Shown: positions 48,157-61,355, counted from the stretch's first letter. The stretch is 64,000 nt of DNA from Thamnaconus septentrionalis (GCA_009823395.1 CM020514.1:11128466-11192465), one strand, 5' to 3'. Numbers and translations are program-made. Notes: generated by a model from the sequence alone, not told the origin.

Positions 48157-48560
48157 CTACACGCTGTGTCGCTCCTCGCTGGATGCTGCTGCTGCTGCCG
48201 CCTCCGCCACCGCTGCTGCTGCTGCTGCTGCTGCCGCCGCCGCCGCCGCTGCAGTCCGCCGGTCCATTCCGCTCACCGTGCACCGTGTCGCACAGCCAGT
48301 CCACCAGCGGCACCACCAGCAACCGGCACCCCAGCACCCGGCAACTCGGCAGCGGCTGCGGAGCCAGGGAGGCAGCGCGCCGAGCCGAAGCCGAGCAAAG
48401 CGCTTTGTGTGTGCACGCGCGTGTTTGTGTGTGCGGGTTGTACGTCGCACTGTTGCTGCTGCTGCTGCTGCTGCTTGCTGGCCCTTTCTCCAGTCCGCTC
48501 CTCTCTCATCCACATCTGAGTGTTCGAGGGGGCGGGGGCGGAGCCAGCGGAGAAGACTGG
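48157..48560 (-). promoter_or_regulatory. CpG-rich block: possible distal promoter and first exon (st6gal2?)
   Basis: From about 47.9 to 48.56 kb the sequence is dense in CpG, unlike its surroundings. On the minus strand GC boxes (about 48527-48541) come first. GC-rich sequence with CAG/GGC triplet runs follows, then a consensus donor GTGTAG|GTACGG at 48156. This is what a CpG-island first exon would look like, and st6gal2 is the nearest recognised gene downstream, about 21 kb away. No transcript evidence is available; the block could equally be a plus-strand promoter or a non-promoter CpG island. Confidence 0.3.
48184..48252 (+). repeat. GCT/GCC triplet tracts in CpG-rich block
   Basis: Runs of GCT (about eight units in the longest) alternate with GCC runs (about six units). 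A further GCT run lies at about 48451-48477. Confidence 0.93.
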
Positions 48561-48652
48561 CTGGTGCGTTCAGGGGAGGAATGGAAGGAGGGATAGGCAA
48601 GGTGTTATGAAGCTGATGCCTTCCCGGCAGCCTGCGAGGAGGGAGTGGAGGA

Positions 48653-48680
48653 GGGGATGGATGGATGGATGGATGGATGG
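48653..48680 (+). repeat. (GGAT)n microsatellite
   Basis: About six to seven GGAT units. It may be the tail of a lost LINE copy, but no LINE body is visible next to it. Confidence 0.9.
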
Positions 48681-48689
48681 ACGGACTAA

Positions 48690-51600
48690 AGGAGAGCATT
48701 TCTCTTGACGACATTGCAGACATTTGGAGATGAACGATGGTGCATTCATGGCAATATTATCAATAGTGGTCCTCTTTGATGTTGTGGTTCTTCACCAGGT
48801 GGATGAAGGTTCTCCCCCTACCTTCGACCTGCCGCATTATCTTGGATTGGCCTGGAAACCTCACTGTTTCCCCCATTCTGTTTGATTTATTTCACAATCC
48901 CATATGGTGAAAGAGCCTGTTGTCTTTGGGAAGGGAGGTCAGTTCAATAACAAAATACTTGGCAGGTAGCTGCTTATAGATCCGCTTTCGGCCAAATAGC
49001 AACAACAAGCCGTCATTTGACGCACTGCTTTAAACGCAAGGTCCCACTCAGAGTCCCACCTTCCAGCAAAACTGTTTTAAAACTAAATCAGTGTGGTTTT
49101 TTTACTCACGTGAAGCAAAATGTAATGTTGTTGGAACTAGTTTTTGTCTTTCGATCACCTCCATCTAAAAAAAAAAAAAAAACAGCGCAGTAAGAAACAA
49201 AAGTAAAATCATTTTTGTGCAAATGAATACCTGCAAAAACCCCAGTTTCCAGGGTCAACCTCTACACAGCCAGCAGCCACAACTTCAGGGTGGTCACACA
49301 CTGCTCGTTTCTATAAATTGAGAACAGACAGACTGAGGCGGCAGATTGAAGGTCTTTGGGAGGAAAAAATAGTTTCATTTTCTTGGGTGTGCTGCAGTGA
49401 GCAAAAAATAGGAACAACCAATTCCCCTTTCTAAAAAAAAACATTTATCATTCACATAAGTTACGTTTTTCCTCCGTTCCTCTGTGCTGCGACGCTGCTG
49501 CCACCAAACGCCGACCTTCTCCTTCGCTGAGCCTCGGACGATGTCAGGCATCAAGCAGGGCCACGTGGGGACAGGCGAATATATTTTCCTTCATAAAACA
49601 CACATCCAGAGTTTGCTTTCAATAATGACGGGGAGGTGAAAGGTGGAGGGCAGCGAGCGAAGTGACGCGCCGCCTTCCATCTCTGTCAAAGAGACTTCTT
49701 TATTAACTGAGTGGGAGAAGTGCTCACAGGTGGCCAAAGCGAGGTGGCGGCTTTGAGAGAAGCAGTCATTTGCATTTATATTCGAAGTGTCTACGTCTCT
49801 TTGATTGTCAGAGAGGCATCAAAACAGAGGAGACAAAGGCAAATTATCCATCTTCACGGTTGCGTAAAAGGAAAGAATAGCGAAGATATGGAAAAAAGGA
49901 TTACCGACAGTAATAAAAATGACAACAACAACAATAATAATAATAGTGATAATGATAATAATAATAATTCCAATACCCAATCATATAATTTCTGTAACTT
50001 ACAAAGGAAGTCAAGTTAATTCTCTACAATGCAAACAAAAATGCAGAAACTGCAGTAAAAAGGGCAAATGTTGGAATAAAGAGCGACAGCGTGATTCTAA
50101 TAATGTTGTGTTGTGGTTCTTGTGGTCTGTGGGGTTTTTTTTTTTTAAAAACACACAATTGTGTGTTGCATACAGATACACACATACATAAACATGGCTG
50201 GTAATGGTTCCCAAATAAAGAATCTACACTGCTAAATTTGTCGTGCTGACAGGCAGTTGAACAATTAACCTAGAAAAAGTGGCCAGTGACGTTTTGTTTG
50301 TTTGTTTGTTTGTTTGTTTTTTAAAAAGAGCATCTAAGCAAGAACACAAGCCGAGTGGCCTCAACGACTCAATGTTGTGCAGCCGGTGGCGTTTCGCCTG
50401 CGGTTTTACGCCTCAAGACGGTCAAAACAAAATCCATTAAACATGCAGATGCATTCAGACGTGTCAGTGTTTCTCTGCACGGTGGGAAAAAGTGCGCTCC
50501 GCTTTGCCATTTTGCGGCCGTGCAGGTTGTTGTGTTTGCTCTCTTAATTGCCTCATCAGTAAATGTCAAACGTTCAAATGGGGGCCGCGCCACCTAGATT
50601 TATTTTTTCATTTGCGCCCCATCAGATGCAGGCGCTGCTGCTGCTGCTGCATGCCGCAATTACTGCCGCCCGGCCAAATGTGCCGATGAATAATAAATCA
50701 TAACACAAAGGGAGAGCGAGAGAGCCAGCCAGCCAAGTGGGAGCGACGGATGATGCGACCGGGTTTCGGCAGAAACGTCTTCTTCGCTAGGATGGAAACG
50801 GCCACGTTAGCAAGGATGCGCTAAAGAAACGCGCAAAAAAATAAAAAATAGAAAACAGTTTCGGCCAACCGGAGGCAACCAATGCCTCCGTTGCGCACAT
50901 GCTGTTCCCTGCCTTCAAAGTGAGCCTCGGTAATGGGCTGTTTGGAGGCAGATGACTCACACTGACTCGCTGGTGTGCTCGGAGACTGTGACTGGGAAAA
51001 AAACACACACACATACACACACACACACACACACAAAAAAATGGGAAAAAAAGAAAAAAGAAAAAAGAAAAGGGAGAGTGAGAGTAGGCTGTGGGAAGTA
51101 CGCCGCTGGGCCGGAGCAATATGTCAAGGCCTGTGTATTGAAATGTCTCCTGCAGTCATTCCAACAGACCTACCTCCCACCCCTCCACACACACACGCAC
51201 ACACATCCGCGAGCTCTACAAAGCTCCCCCGGCAGGTCAGCGGCCCTCTGCCGAGCACCTGAGTCTTATCGTCTTTCGCCAGGTGCTCGTCACTCATCCA
51301 CACTTAATTATACCTGCCGCCTTTGTAGCGGGTGACCGAGAAGGAGACATCTCTTTTTTTTTTCCTTTTTCTGTTTTTCGCTTCTTTTTCTTCTTCTTTT
51401 TCGCAGATTTCAGCCCGGCTGTTTTGAAAGTGACTAGACGCTCGTCCGTAGCAACGATGCACTTTCTTTAAGATTTCCGTCCCTGCTGTTGCCGCGTCTT
51501 GACGCGGAGTCAATAGAGAAATCTGTCATCAATGTTTTTCCAAAGTCTGCTTGCGAACAGGCGGGGGATCTGTGTGAGCCACCATTTACGCTAGGCGAAG

Positions 51601-51985
51601 CAACAAGAGCAGAACGCACCTTTCATGAAGTTCTGCTACTCATAGTGCTAACTAGACGGTACGTTGTAAAGTAAAGTGTAAACTACCGACTCCTGCTGTG
51701 CAGAAATTTCCTCCAGCAATTCGATGATTTCTTCATATTTTTCGTACGCCACCGACTCTAAATCATAGATTTGAGTACGGATTTCCAAATGTTCTCCAAA
51801 AGTCTTCGCGCCAGATTGACGAGTAAAATCCATCCGACACATTGCAGAGAGCGTTCCATAAAGTTTCAAAGACCTCCTTTGATTCCTGTGGGGAACTGTG
51901 CCACATCCTGTCAACACAGGAAGTCACCCACATCCAGGGTTTGTTGCTCCGACTAAGTCACTGTCACTTGAGGTGTTGGAAAGTT
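48690..51985. other. Non-coding region
   Basis: No exon was recognised. It contains a GTTT repeat (about 50291-50320), AAT-rich stretches (49920-49975), a CA repeat (51003-51034) and a short coding-like minus-strand frame at 51648-51917 (listed separately). Confidence 0.5.
51648..51917 (-). pseudogene. Unrecognised 89-codon frame, possibly a transposon protein remnant
   Basis: The frame is open for 89 codons. Its second half (FGEHLEIRTQIYDLESVAYE, then KYEEIIELLEEISAQQES) has a plausible acidic, helix-forming composition unlike the usual low-complexity chance frames here. It lies directly beside an hAT-like element. I know no homologue and see no flanking splice sites, so this may be a decayed transposon gene piece or simply chance. 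Confidence 0.2.
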
Positions 51986-52429
<444 letters not shown>

Positions 52430-55400
52430 TATGATGAGCTGATCAAATTCCTGCTGCTTAAGACGCTAAAAGCAAATCAGCTATTTCTGCAGCTCGCGTA
52501 TGATAAAAATGATGAGCGTAAAATTAAATAACAAAAAAGCTTCCTTCATCGCAGAATTTATTCATGTTAGGTCTCACCTTACAAGATTGGCTTGACTTTT
52601 GTGCGACGTCTCTCGAATCTCTGCAGTTCAAAAAACTGAAACTTTTACGAAATCAGGATTCAGACCTCACCCTCTAACAGCTCTGACGCTTTGAAATTGC
52701 CGAAAAAAGCCAGCGCACACATCCTCTCGGCTGTGTGTCTGTGTGTGCGTGGTGCTAAAAAAAATCCCCTGCAGGCTTTTATCTGCTCTGCCATCTCGAC
52801 CCTCAACATCCCAATCCACTCGATCATCACCGGCGCTTATGGCTGAGCGTCGGAGCTGAATCACGGCTGACGGCTAAATAAGAAAAAAAATGTAAAATTC
52901 CACATCTGAACATCTGGCCGTCCCTCCGTTCCAACCCACCGTGTTGTCTCCGCTGACTAATTGCGGCTATTAAGAAAACTGCGAGAGCGTGACGGTTTCC
53001 ATGGCGACGCGGCGCCGATGTGCTCGGGCCTTTAAATATCTCGGTCATTTCACGCCATCTGTTCCTCCTAATCACAGTATCTCAACCGATTTTTGCCAAT
53101 TACGAGAGTCAACACGACTTGATGGGCTCGCTCAGACAAACAGAACGCCGAGAGGGGAGGGGAGGGGGCGGGGCGGGGCGGAGGCAGGGGGGTGGGCGGC
53201 GCCCCGGCGAAGGAGTGACGCGGTTGAAGCCAAACAGAGACAAACAAGCAGCGAGACCGTGAAAAGACGAACAGGTGACGCAGACCCGCAGCGGGGGATT
53301 ATATCGGCTGCCGACGGGCAATTTTATCGTCTGATGAGCTTAACGACGCCGCCGCCCAGAGGAGACGGAGGCAAAATGATCCGCTGGAAATAATGAAATG
53401 GCGGCAAATTGTCAGGAGCTCCATTAAAGCGCTGCACGGAGCTTGTTTTTTGGAGGTGGAAATTCCGTTTGTTGAGTCCGCGGATCAGACAGTCAGAGCG
53501 TTTATCCTCTCTGTGGTGCATTCGAGGTCCCGGTCGACGTTCCGACATTCCCCGCCAGTTTTTAATGGGTTACGCAGTGATGGGCGAGGACCAGGTCCAA
53601 CCGGGTCTCACTTCGTCCCTGACCTCTTGACCCGAGCAGCCTTCACCTGCTTTGCAATGAAGCGCGGCAGGAATAAACTATAGATCGCAGGTGACAAGTC
53701 GCTGCTCAGGGAGACGAGACGGGACGCTTCGGGAAATTATAGCCAGAGACGCACGGTTTACTCCCACCGATCAATTCTAATGGCGCTTCTTATGTCTCGT
53801 GGGAGAGCCAGGGGGTGTTTTTCCACGTCTGTGAATGATTGTTTTCTTTATCGGTTTGTGTCGAAGAAGAAAGAGACCGTTTTCAGCAACATTCCACATA
53901 CCCATAACCAAGCAGCAGCTCTTATGCAGAAAATACAGCGGTTGTTTGATAAGGCAGACACATTTACATTTAGGATTTGTTTTGTTTTTTTATTTGTTTT
54001 TTTTGCTCGCTTGTTGTTTTCAGCTGCCTGGCCCTTATACATAAACAAAAGGCCGTCGCTGTGGCTGCACAAAAGGAGCCTTCGTTTGTAACGTGCGCAA
54101 ATATTTGCCCTCTGCGGCATGCAGCGAACCGCAGGTTAAGGATGACTGTTTGTGGCTGTGTCGACTCTCGCACTGATTAAATATAATCTGTCGGAAGCCT
54201 CGCGGTCGTCACTTAATGAGACTTGGGATGACAGCGTCCTGTGTAATCAGGACCTCACTCAGACACTTCCTGTCGGGGAATGTTGCACGTCGAAAGTCGG
54301 GCCGATTGCATCTCGCTCATTATCAGGTGGCCCTAATAAGCGCGTGAAGACTGATCCAAGTGCTGCGCTGAGGATGACGGATCTCCGCTGGATATTATCT
54401 GGCTGCGCAGCTCACTGCGCTCACCCAGTATTGCTCCTTGCATCAACGATTGATTGGTTATGCCTGGAAATTCCATATCCAAAAGGCCCCAAGATATTTG
54501 GATAACATAGATAGCTAACCCTGCAAGCAGGAATGGACAGGATTTCAGCCTATATGTTTTCTATTGGCACTTATTAACCATGTAATAATCATGTCTGTGT
54601 TTAATACTACTTATAAACGAGCCACATGAACTCCCAGGACCCTGCCCTAAGAAAAACATGTGAATATAGTTGTGATTTTAAGTAATCATTAAATAGTGAT
54701 CATATAAATGAAATAACAGGATTATCAAACAAAGAAAATTAGTCAATCAATACAATGTTATGTATTGTAAACACACAACGTCAACATGAATTCATAGATA
54801 GAAGAAGGTGAATGGTTTTATAGCACTTTGGACAGGAGCTTTTCAAAATGGATGTATGGGATTTCACTCTTGATGTATATTTTTTTTTCCTCAAAGTTTT
54901 CACCACTCTTGACCTGTGTGCCAAATTTGGTAAGTTTTGGAGCATGTTCAGGGAGTCATATTAGGGTTTGATCATGCATGAGCTCGCACCTGCCCATTCT
55001 AATATAATTCTATTATTTACAAAGTCAGACGCATTGGGCAAGCACACCAGAATTTAAGGAAATGCATGCAGATAACATGAAACATGCTACAAATGAGTGC
55101 TAATCACAGCTATAAAAAAAAAACAAAAAAAAAACACTGGATGTAACCCATAATCCAGACAACTTCCTTACACACCAGAACTGTTTCCATGGGAGACAAC
55201 TAGCAGTGACAGACCTGCATCTGACAGAGAACTCTGCTAAAATACTGAAGTGGTTTACTTTTCATTTCCGTTGGCTTGTCCATTGTTGCAAGTGCGCATT
55301 GACAAAGACAGGATGGGGGAGAAAGGAAGGAAAAAGCATATTGCCACTTAAAAAATGTGATGAAGAATTTGACATTTTTAATATGGGACAAGTGTTTTGT

Positions 55401-58400
55401 GCTGTTGTCTGCACTGCCTTAGCAATACAATTTCTACTTTCTACTCCTTTGTTTAAGTTGACACATAAATAAATCAATGTTTTGAACTGAACTTCAAAAG
55501 ACGTGTGTTCATTTTACAGAATACACAAACAGAAATGTGTTTTGGCTGGGGAACGGGGAGTCAACAGTCTTTCATGCATAAAATTGAGCTTGCAGGCATC
55601 CTTCTCTCGGTATGCAAATAAATATTTTTACTTGAAAATTCACATTTCTGCATTTTTACAACTCTGGCACACAGTGGCCGTGCTCCTGTCATGTTTTGCC
55701 ATATATGATCTTATTTTATGGTCTATGAACACACACTGCATCCCACGTCCACTCATCAATCTCCTATTACAAGCAGCACTGGCAGATAAAGAGCTCAAAC
55801 CAGTCATTAAAGAAAAGCAGCAGTACAACAGTGCAAGCAATTCTCTGGAGGGACAACATCCTCTGGAGGGAGATAAAATGAAGCAAAGGAGAAAAAGGGA
55901 TGAAAAAGCAGCACAGCCATGGCAAGGAATTAAAACAATGACTTCCGCCGAGGAGCCAGTGGAGGAGATTAAGAAATCCATCAGAGCCAATGAGGCGAGT
56001 GATTCAGAGTGACGTTCTGCTCGTTTTTCTTTGAAAGATGCCTGAGAATGTTTGATTTTGCATCGACTCCCCAGCACCTAGCCATGATAGTGTTATTGAT
56101 GCACACATAGCTGGTGAAATAAGTCCAATAAGTATGCAAAGTATGAGATATTCCAGGTATTTCAATGGAGAGTGAGCACAAAATCAGGAATGTTTCTCAC
56201 GTTGAAAAGTGAACAAGAGGAATGCTGCCTGCTCTGTCTGAAGGCGTGCGCCCTTGGCAGCGGCCTTGTTAGCGGCCTTGTTAGCCTTCCCTTCTTCTCC
56301 CCTATAGCTTTAGATGTGTGCAGTCTGCGGATGTATTCCTAGACTTCTGAAATTAAACATTAAAACAAAAAAAAATCAATAAAACATAAAGTTAAATAAA
56401 TTTAGCCCTTTTATGCTCACATCTCAGGGTATGAAAAATGAAACATTGGGGAATAATGTCCGCGTCAGGATTGCTCTTATCTGAAGCATATTTAAACCTT
56501 TACAAGATGTGCATGATTTTTTTCAGACTCCCCTTATGTTTTGAGCATCTCATATTAGGACAGAATGTGCCGTATCATTTCCAGACGTTAAAGTTTGCAC
56601 CGCTCATGCACCAAAACAAACTGTCTCCCTACACCTCCTCCTCTATCCGCCTCCGGTCTAGCAAGTAGCAAAGCTGGACTGCGCAAACAAGGATATATAT
56701 AAACAGGTATAAACAAGACCATCATTGTTCTGTTTTGTACAAGTGATAAAGTAAGTACATGATACCACAGCCGGACCATGCCCCTCTTTGTATTTCTTCT
56801 TTATTGCTTTGTTTTCATCATTTTAGCAGGCTAGCCGTTAGCGCTGTAAGTTTGGGGCTGTTTCTTGCTCACTGATACAACATGGCAGTCGATCAGTGGG
56901 ATCAGCTGAGGTTCTGAAAGCAGGGAGAAAAATGAAATTGTGACACACGGCATGCATGCACAAGCATGGAGCAGAAGAACCACACAAAGAAAGGCCGCCG
57001 TGAGATCACCTTCTGATGTATGGTGCGAGTTCAAGCATTCAAGAAGCTTTATTTTCCTTCCGATCTGCACTTGCAATAGAGAAGAAGGAAATAGGTCATA
57101 GAGGTCTCCTTAAATGACCGTAAGTACAGGAAAGTAACACAAACTAAGGCACAGAAATGCTCAATATCCCTCAGCAGCAGAAAAACAATGAGCAAGGTGC
57201 TTCATTTGTGTGCAAAAAGGTTCCATCTGTTCATCGAAAAAGGGTTTTTACTGAAGTCTGAGAAGACGAGTAAAGCATGTGGCTGCTTCAAGAAAAACAT
57301 CAGCTTCTTTAAAAATTGTTTGGCATTGAAACTTCACAAACAGAATCAGGGGTTGAGTCGTAGATGATGAACCAAAGGATGACGACACACATGGAGTTGA
57401 AGCGATTCCACTGGAACCACTTAAACTACTGCAAAGACATGCAGAGAGTTATCGCAAAGGCTGAAAGTGAGGCCTTGGGCAAAAGGGTGCGCGCTGAGAC
57501 ACAGCACACACACACAGACGCAACACTGACTTAATAAACACAAACATCAAAACAAAGTAAATGATTTACTGAGGAGAGCTCGCACTTGAAGAGAAAACTT
57601 TGCCTGCAGTCGAGTTGCTGGCACTGTGAAAAGCTATCAGCTGTTAGTAGTTACAGGAAACTTGATTCGTTATCAAACTCGACTTAATCGAGTTCATCAC
57701 AGCTCAGCCTAAAAGCGTACAAGGGACCGGACCTGTACACGGAGATAATGCAGCCATTACGACACATTTATACAAATTCAGTTAGCGTAGCTGTCGTCCA
57801 CATCTCTTCCTGGCAGTTAGCAGGAACGAGTCGGGGAACGACATGATAGAGACGAGAAATCATAACTCAGGAGTCAATAAAATGATCTTGGAGGTTTTGA
57901 ATGATTCATTCACGACTCACACATTGCCGCCGTGAGGCTTGGCTGGCGTGTATCAAGCACTGCGCCTCGAAAAGGAAGCTAGATATCTGTCAGGCCCCAG
58001 ATTGGAACAGATTGTCGAGACAATAATCTCGAAAGACGTCACATGGGCGCGATGAGAGCAGATCAGGTCGGCGTGAAGCCGAGGCGGGATGGCGGCAGCC
58101 TGCTCTCGCTTCCTTCCTTCCTTCCTTCCTCCCTTACGTCAGCTGTCTTCCACCTAAATAATACATGTGGCCCCAAGAAGAGCAGCCAGCGACGGATGGC
58201 TGGTGGTGCCAGCTCAATGGGAACCTTCTCGGAAAGGCTGAATAAACTCCTCCGAGGGCAGGAGTGCATCGTTAGAGCAGCAGACGCCTTCTCTGTTGAC
58301 ATCTTGGCTTTAAAGCACTTTGATCCGGCTAGACCTGCTGCTCAGGATTTCCTTGAAATAACACCAAAATACTGGAGGAGGGAGGAGAGGGGAGGACAAA

Positions 58401-58870
58401 CTTGATTTATCCGGCAGGGGTTGAACGGTTTTTATGAAACAGCCTGATTTCAAAAAAAAGAAAAAACTGCCCGGATTTAATCACAATGGACAAAGTTTGT
58501 TTAAGGTTGGCCTGTAGATCTGCTTTTTGTAGCTCTATATCTTTGTATTTCTGAGGTATTTTAGCTGCAACTCGTCTGTATAACAACACATTTCTTCTGT
58601 TTGTGCTCTTTGAGTTGTCTTGAGTCTTCAATACTATTAAAAATAAATAAATAAATGAATAAATAAACGCTTAGCCTCCTATTTTTGCATCCTGGCAACA
58701 GCTTTTCTCAAAACCAGGCCGATCTGAACATGCCGACGGCACATTTTTTGCAAGAACACGGGACCCGACGCACGTGCTGGTGTTAAGCATACTTAACAGA
58801 CTTTAATGAGGGTTTTTCATTCGGCGCCGGATGGACCAATTGCAGTATCACGTTTTAGTGACAGCAGAGC
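52430..58870. other. Non-coding region
   Basis: Apart from an unassigned open frame at 55503-56012 nothing coding was recognised. The part at 53.1-53.4 kb is GC-rich with a G-rich run near 53155-53200. The part at 54840-55000 resembles a dispersed teleost repeat (TGACCTGTGTGCCAAATTTGG). A 12-bp unit AGCGGCCTTGTT is doubled near 56260. Confidence 0.5.
55503..56012 (+). other. Unassigned 169-codon open frame
   Basis: This is among the longer open frames outside the two known genes, and it lies in AT-rich DNA where stops should be common. The C-terminal half is charged (for example KMKQRRKRDEKAAQPW and EEPVEEIKKSIRANEASDSE). No domain, splice signal pair or homologue was recognised. The opposite strand is also open for 145 codons, which argues for chance or an unusual composition. 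Confidence 0.12.
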
Positions 58871-58875
58871 AGCCG

Positions 58876-58904
58876 ACTTCTATCCAGCCGACTTGGATAG
58901 AAGT
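58876..58904. repeat. Perfect 11-bp inverted repeat (hairpin)
   Basis: The arms ACTTCTATCCA and TGGATAGAAGT are exact reverse complements around GCCGACT. AGCCGACTT also occurs as a direct repeat (58871 and 58886). Confidence 0.85.
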
Positions 58905-59046
58905 TTGACTAGCTTGAATCTTGGACAGAAGACTTGATTTAAAAAAACAAAAATACCTCCTACACATACAGTGCTGCACACATTGTTTGGATCACAATGT
59001 GCACACATTGTTTGGATCACTGCCACTTCCACAGTCGCATTTCCTA

Positions 59047-59074
59047 GTGCTGCTGCTGCTGCTGCTGCTGCTGC
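59047..59074 (+). repeat. (GCT)n triplet repeat
   Basis: About nine GCT units. Confidence 0.95.
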
Positions 59075-59578
59075 CTCTCATGCCAGACTCCATGAGGTTC
59101 TTTTGGGATTTCTTCACATCGAAGCTGTCACCTTGTGGAGAACTGACACTTTCTCTCTAACAGCCACACAGGAGTCAAGCCTCAGCTCTTATTTTTCAGT
59201 GTGTGCGCGCGCATGTTTGGGAACTGGTGTATTTCACTTCAGCCTCTGAAGGCTGTTTGAGGCTAAAGGGTTTGCTCTCAGGGTTGGGGGCAGATGCGAT
59301 GGACTGCGAGGGTCAACTAGCCTGAGGACGAGTTCCCTGAATACTTGGGATTTATCTGACGCAGCCATCAGGTGAGGCTTCCATAAAAACGTCTTCTGGG
59401 AAGCGAAGGGGAGGCAAATCCTAAAAGGTGATTGGATGAGCAATCTATTGCATCTCTTGTATGTGGACCAGTAAAATTTGTGAAGCCAGTTGGAGGCCAG
59501 TGGTGCAACATTAACACCGGCCGTGACACAACACCATCACTGGGCCCTTCTCACCCCCGTCTATCCAACTTCTCCTCG

Positions 59579-59735
59579 CAATACCGGTTAAGAAATCTGC
59601 CGAGATCTTAAGACTGAATAAAAATCCATCCCTGGTGAAGGCTGGCGAGACGAGTGAGCAACACTTCAGTCGTGATTAACGGTCGGGATCAACCAGACGT
59701 ACGAGACTCATCTCACGGTACGAGTCTTTTTTTTC
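59579..59735 (+). repeat. Diverged duplicate, copy A
   Basis: CAATACCGGT...AGACTGAATAAAAATCCA...CAGTCGTG...GGTACGAGTCTTTTTTTT lines up block by block with 61207-61355. The copies are in the same direction, about 1.6 kb apart, with several small gaps. Confidence 0.65.
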
Positions 59736-61206
59736 ATCTCCAGTCTCTCCCTGTAGTTTCCACTTAACGCCTCTGACAGCGCGAGATCACAGCCGCTGGC
59801 ACGCTCTGCGCTGATTCCAGTTTCCCGCGTCGCGCGACCCCGGGAACTCAACTCTCATCCCGTGACAGGTCTGCTTGTCTCCTTTTTAAAACGGCTGCCG
59901 CACGTCTGCGTGTTTGTCTCACGCTCCTTGTCTTTGCTTTTGTTGCCCGACTCCGGCTGCCTTCAGCGCACTTCTCCGACTGATGTAAGCCGGATGTAAC
60001 GCCTGGAATTATAACGTGTCATCAGTGCGATGAAGCCCTCCCTCAGACATCTTGCTCAAAACCCCCAGAGTGACGCAGTCTGCGCGGGAACGCTCGCTTC
60101 GGCACCATTAAGGCGATTTCAAAAGGTGCTGCATGAATCTTTTTGCTATTTGCGCCCTCGCTGAGTTTCGGTTTCCAGGTCGGCCTAACTGGAAAAGACG
60201 GGGACGGGGCCGTCGCTGTGAAAAGCATCACGTCCCTCAGGCAGACCGAGGCTCCGTCTGGTCCTCCCGCCTCGCGCAGGCTCGGAACTAGGTTGTTTCC
60301 ATGGAGACCGACTATTTGACGGACAGGTCGGTGTATGATGGCCAGTCTGCTGCGAGCGCTGCCACCCCGGGGCCCTGTCGAGTCAGCGGGATGCCGGGAG
60401 TCTGAACGAAACACGATACGCGTGCGATGCACAGCACCGCGATGCGTTCGCTTGCCGAGGTACGGCGGGAAAGAGCGAGCGCTCGCGTTCGCACCCCGCA
60501 CTCGCCGCGTCTACTTTTAGACACGGACGCCTACGACGTGTTTGCTTCTTTTTCGTCCGGCGTTCCTACAAACACACAGCTGGTTGCAAAAACAAAGCAA
60601 GGAGGAAATTTTGTGTCACCGTGCCAGATTCATCTTTTCTGTCTCTCTGCCATCCGAGTATCTGTCAATCACTGTAGCCAGCCATATTTAGCGGATCGCG
60701 CACTCATGTTGAATTATATATTTTTCAGATATTCCTCCATCCTGACGTTCTGATTGGCTACATAATTACGTCCCAGTAGTGAGTTCTGGTTTTTACCCCC
60801 TGATGGCCTGAAGGTCACACGTCCGACACAAGACGAAGAGACAATGACCCTGATCAGCATAAAAAACCCAAATTCGATCCCCCTTCATGTGGTAGGAATG
60901 GAGCCCCTTGCTCTCTCTCTCTCTCCTTGGCTGAGTCCAGTTAACCTCTGGAGAAATAATTTTCCTCCACTCGCTCTATCGCCGAGCTCATTATTGCAGT
61001 TTCCGCACAAAACTCGGTCCAGCAGGTGAGGGTCAGAACATTGTCGGAGCGCAAAATCCAAAGTTTCCAGCTTTTGCTGAGAATTTTTCTGCCGTACCTG
61101 CTGATGCTGCGTCAGTTCATGTCTACTCTGCAGAGTACGGTAGCATCATGGCACCTCAGTAACAAGATGATGTCAAGATATTTACAGAGGTTATCGCTTC
61201 TTTGAC

Positions 61207-61355
61207 CAATACCGGTGACAGAATCTGCTAAGATTTCAAGACTGATTAAAATCCACCTCATTTGAACGTTGGCAACGTGAATAAGGAACATTTTAGTCGT
61301 GTAGCTACTGTGCTGAGGTCGGAATGGGACTCATGGTACAAACTCTTTTTTCCCC
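61207..61355 (+). repeat. Diverged duplicate, copy B
   Basis: CAATACCGGTGACAGAATCT...AAGACTGATTAAAATCCA...TTAGTCGTG...GGTACAAACTCTTTTTT aligns with copy A at 59579-59735. Confidence 0.65.

Noticed and set aside
47804..48610. 268-codon plus-strand frame with Ala runs
   Set aside because: It is produced by GCT/GCC triplet tracts and a CA repeat; no known protein is matched and all frames there are open.
60043..60501. 152-codon minus-strand frame in a CpG-rich patch
   Set aside because: Low stop frequency follows from CpG richness; arginine/proline-rich content matches no family.
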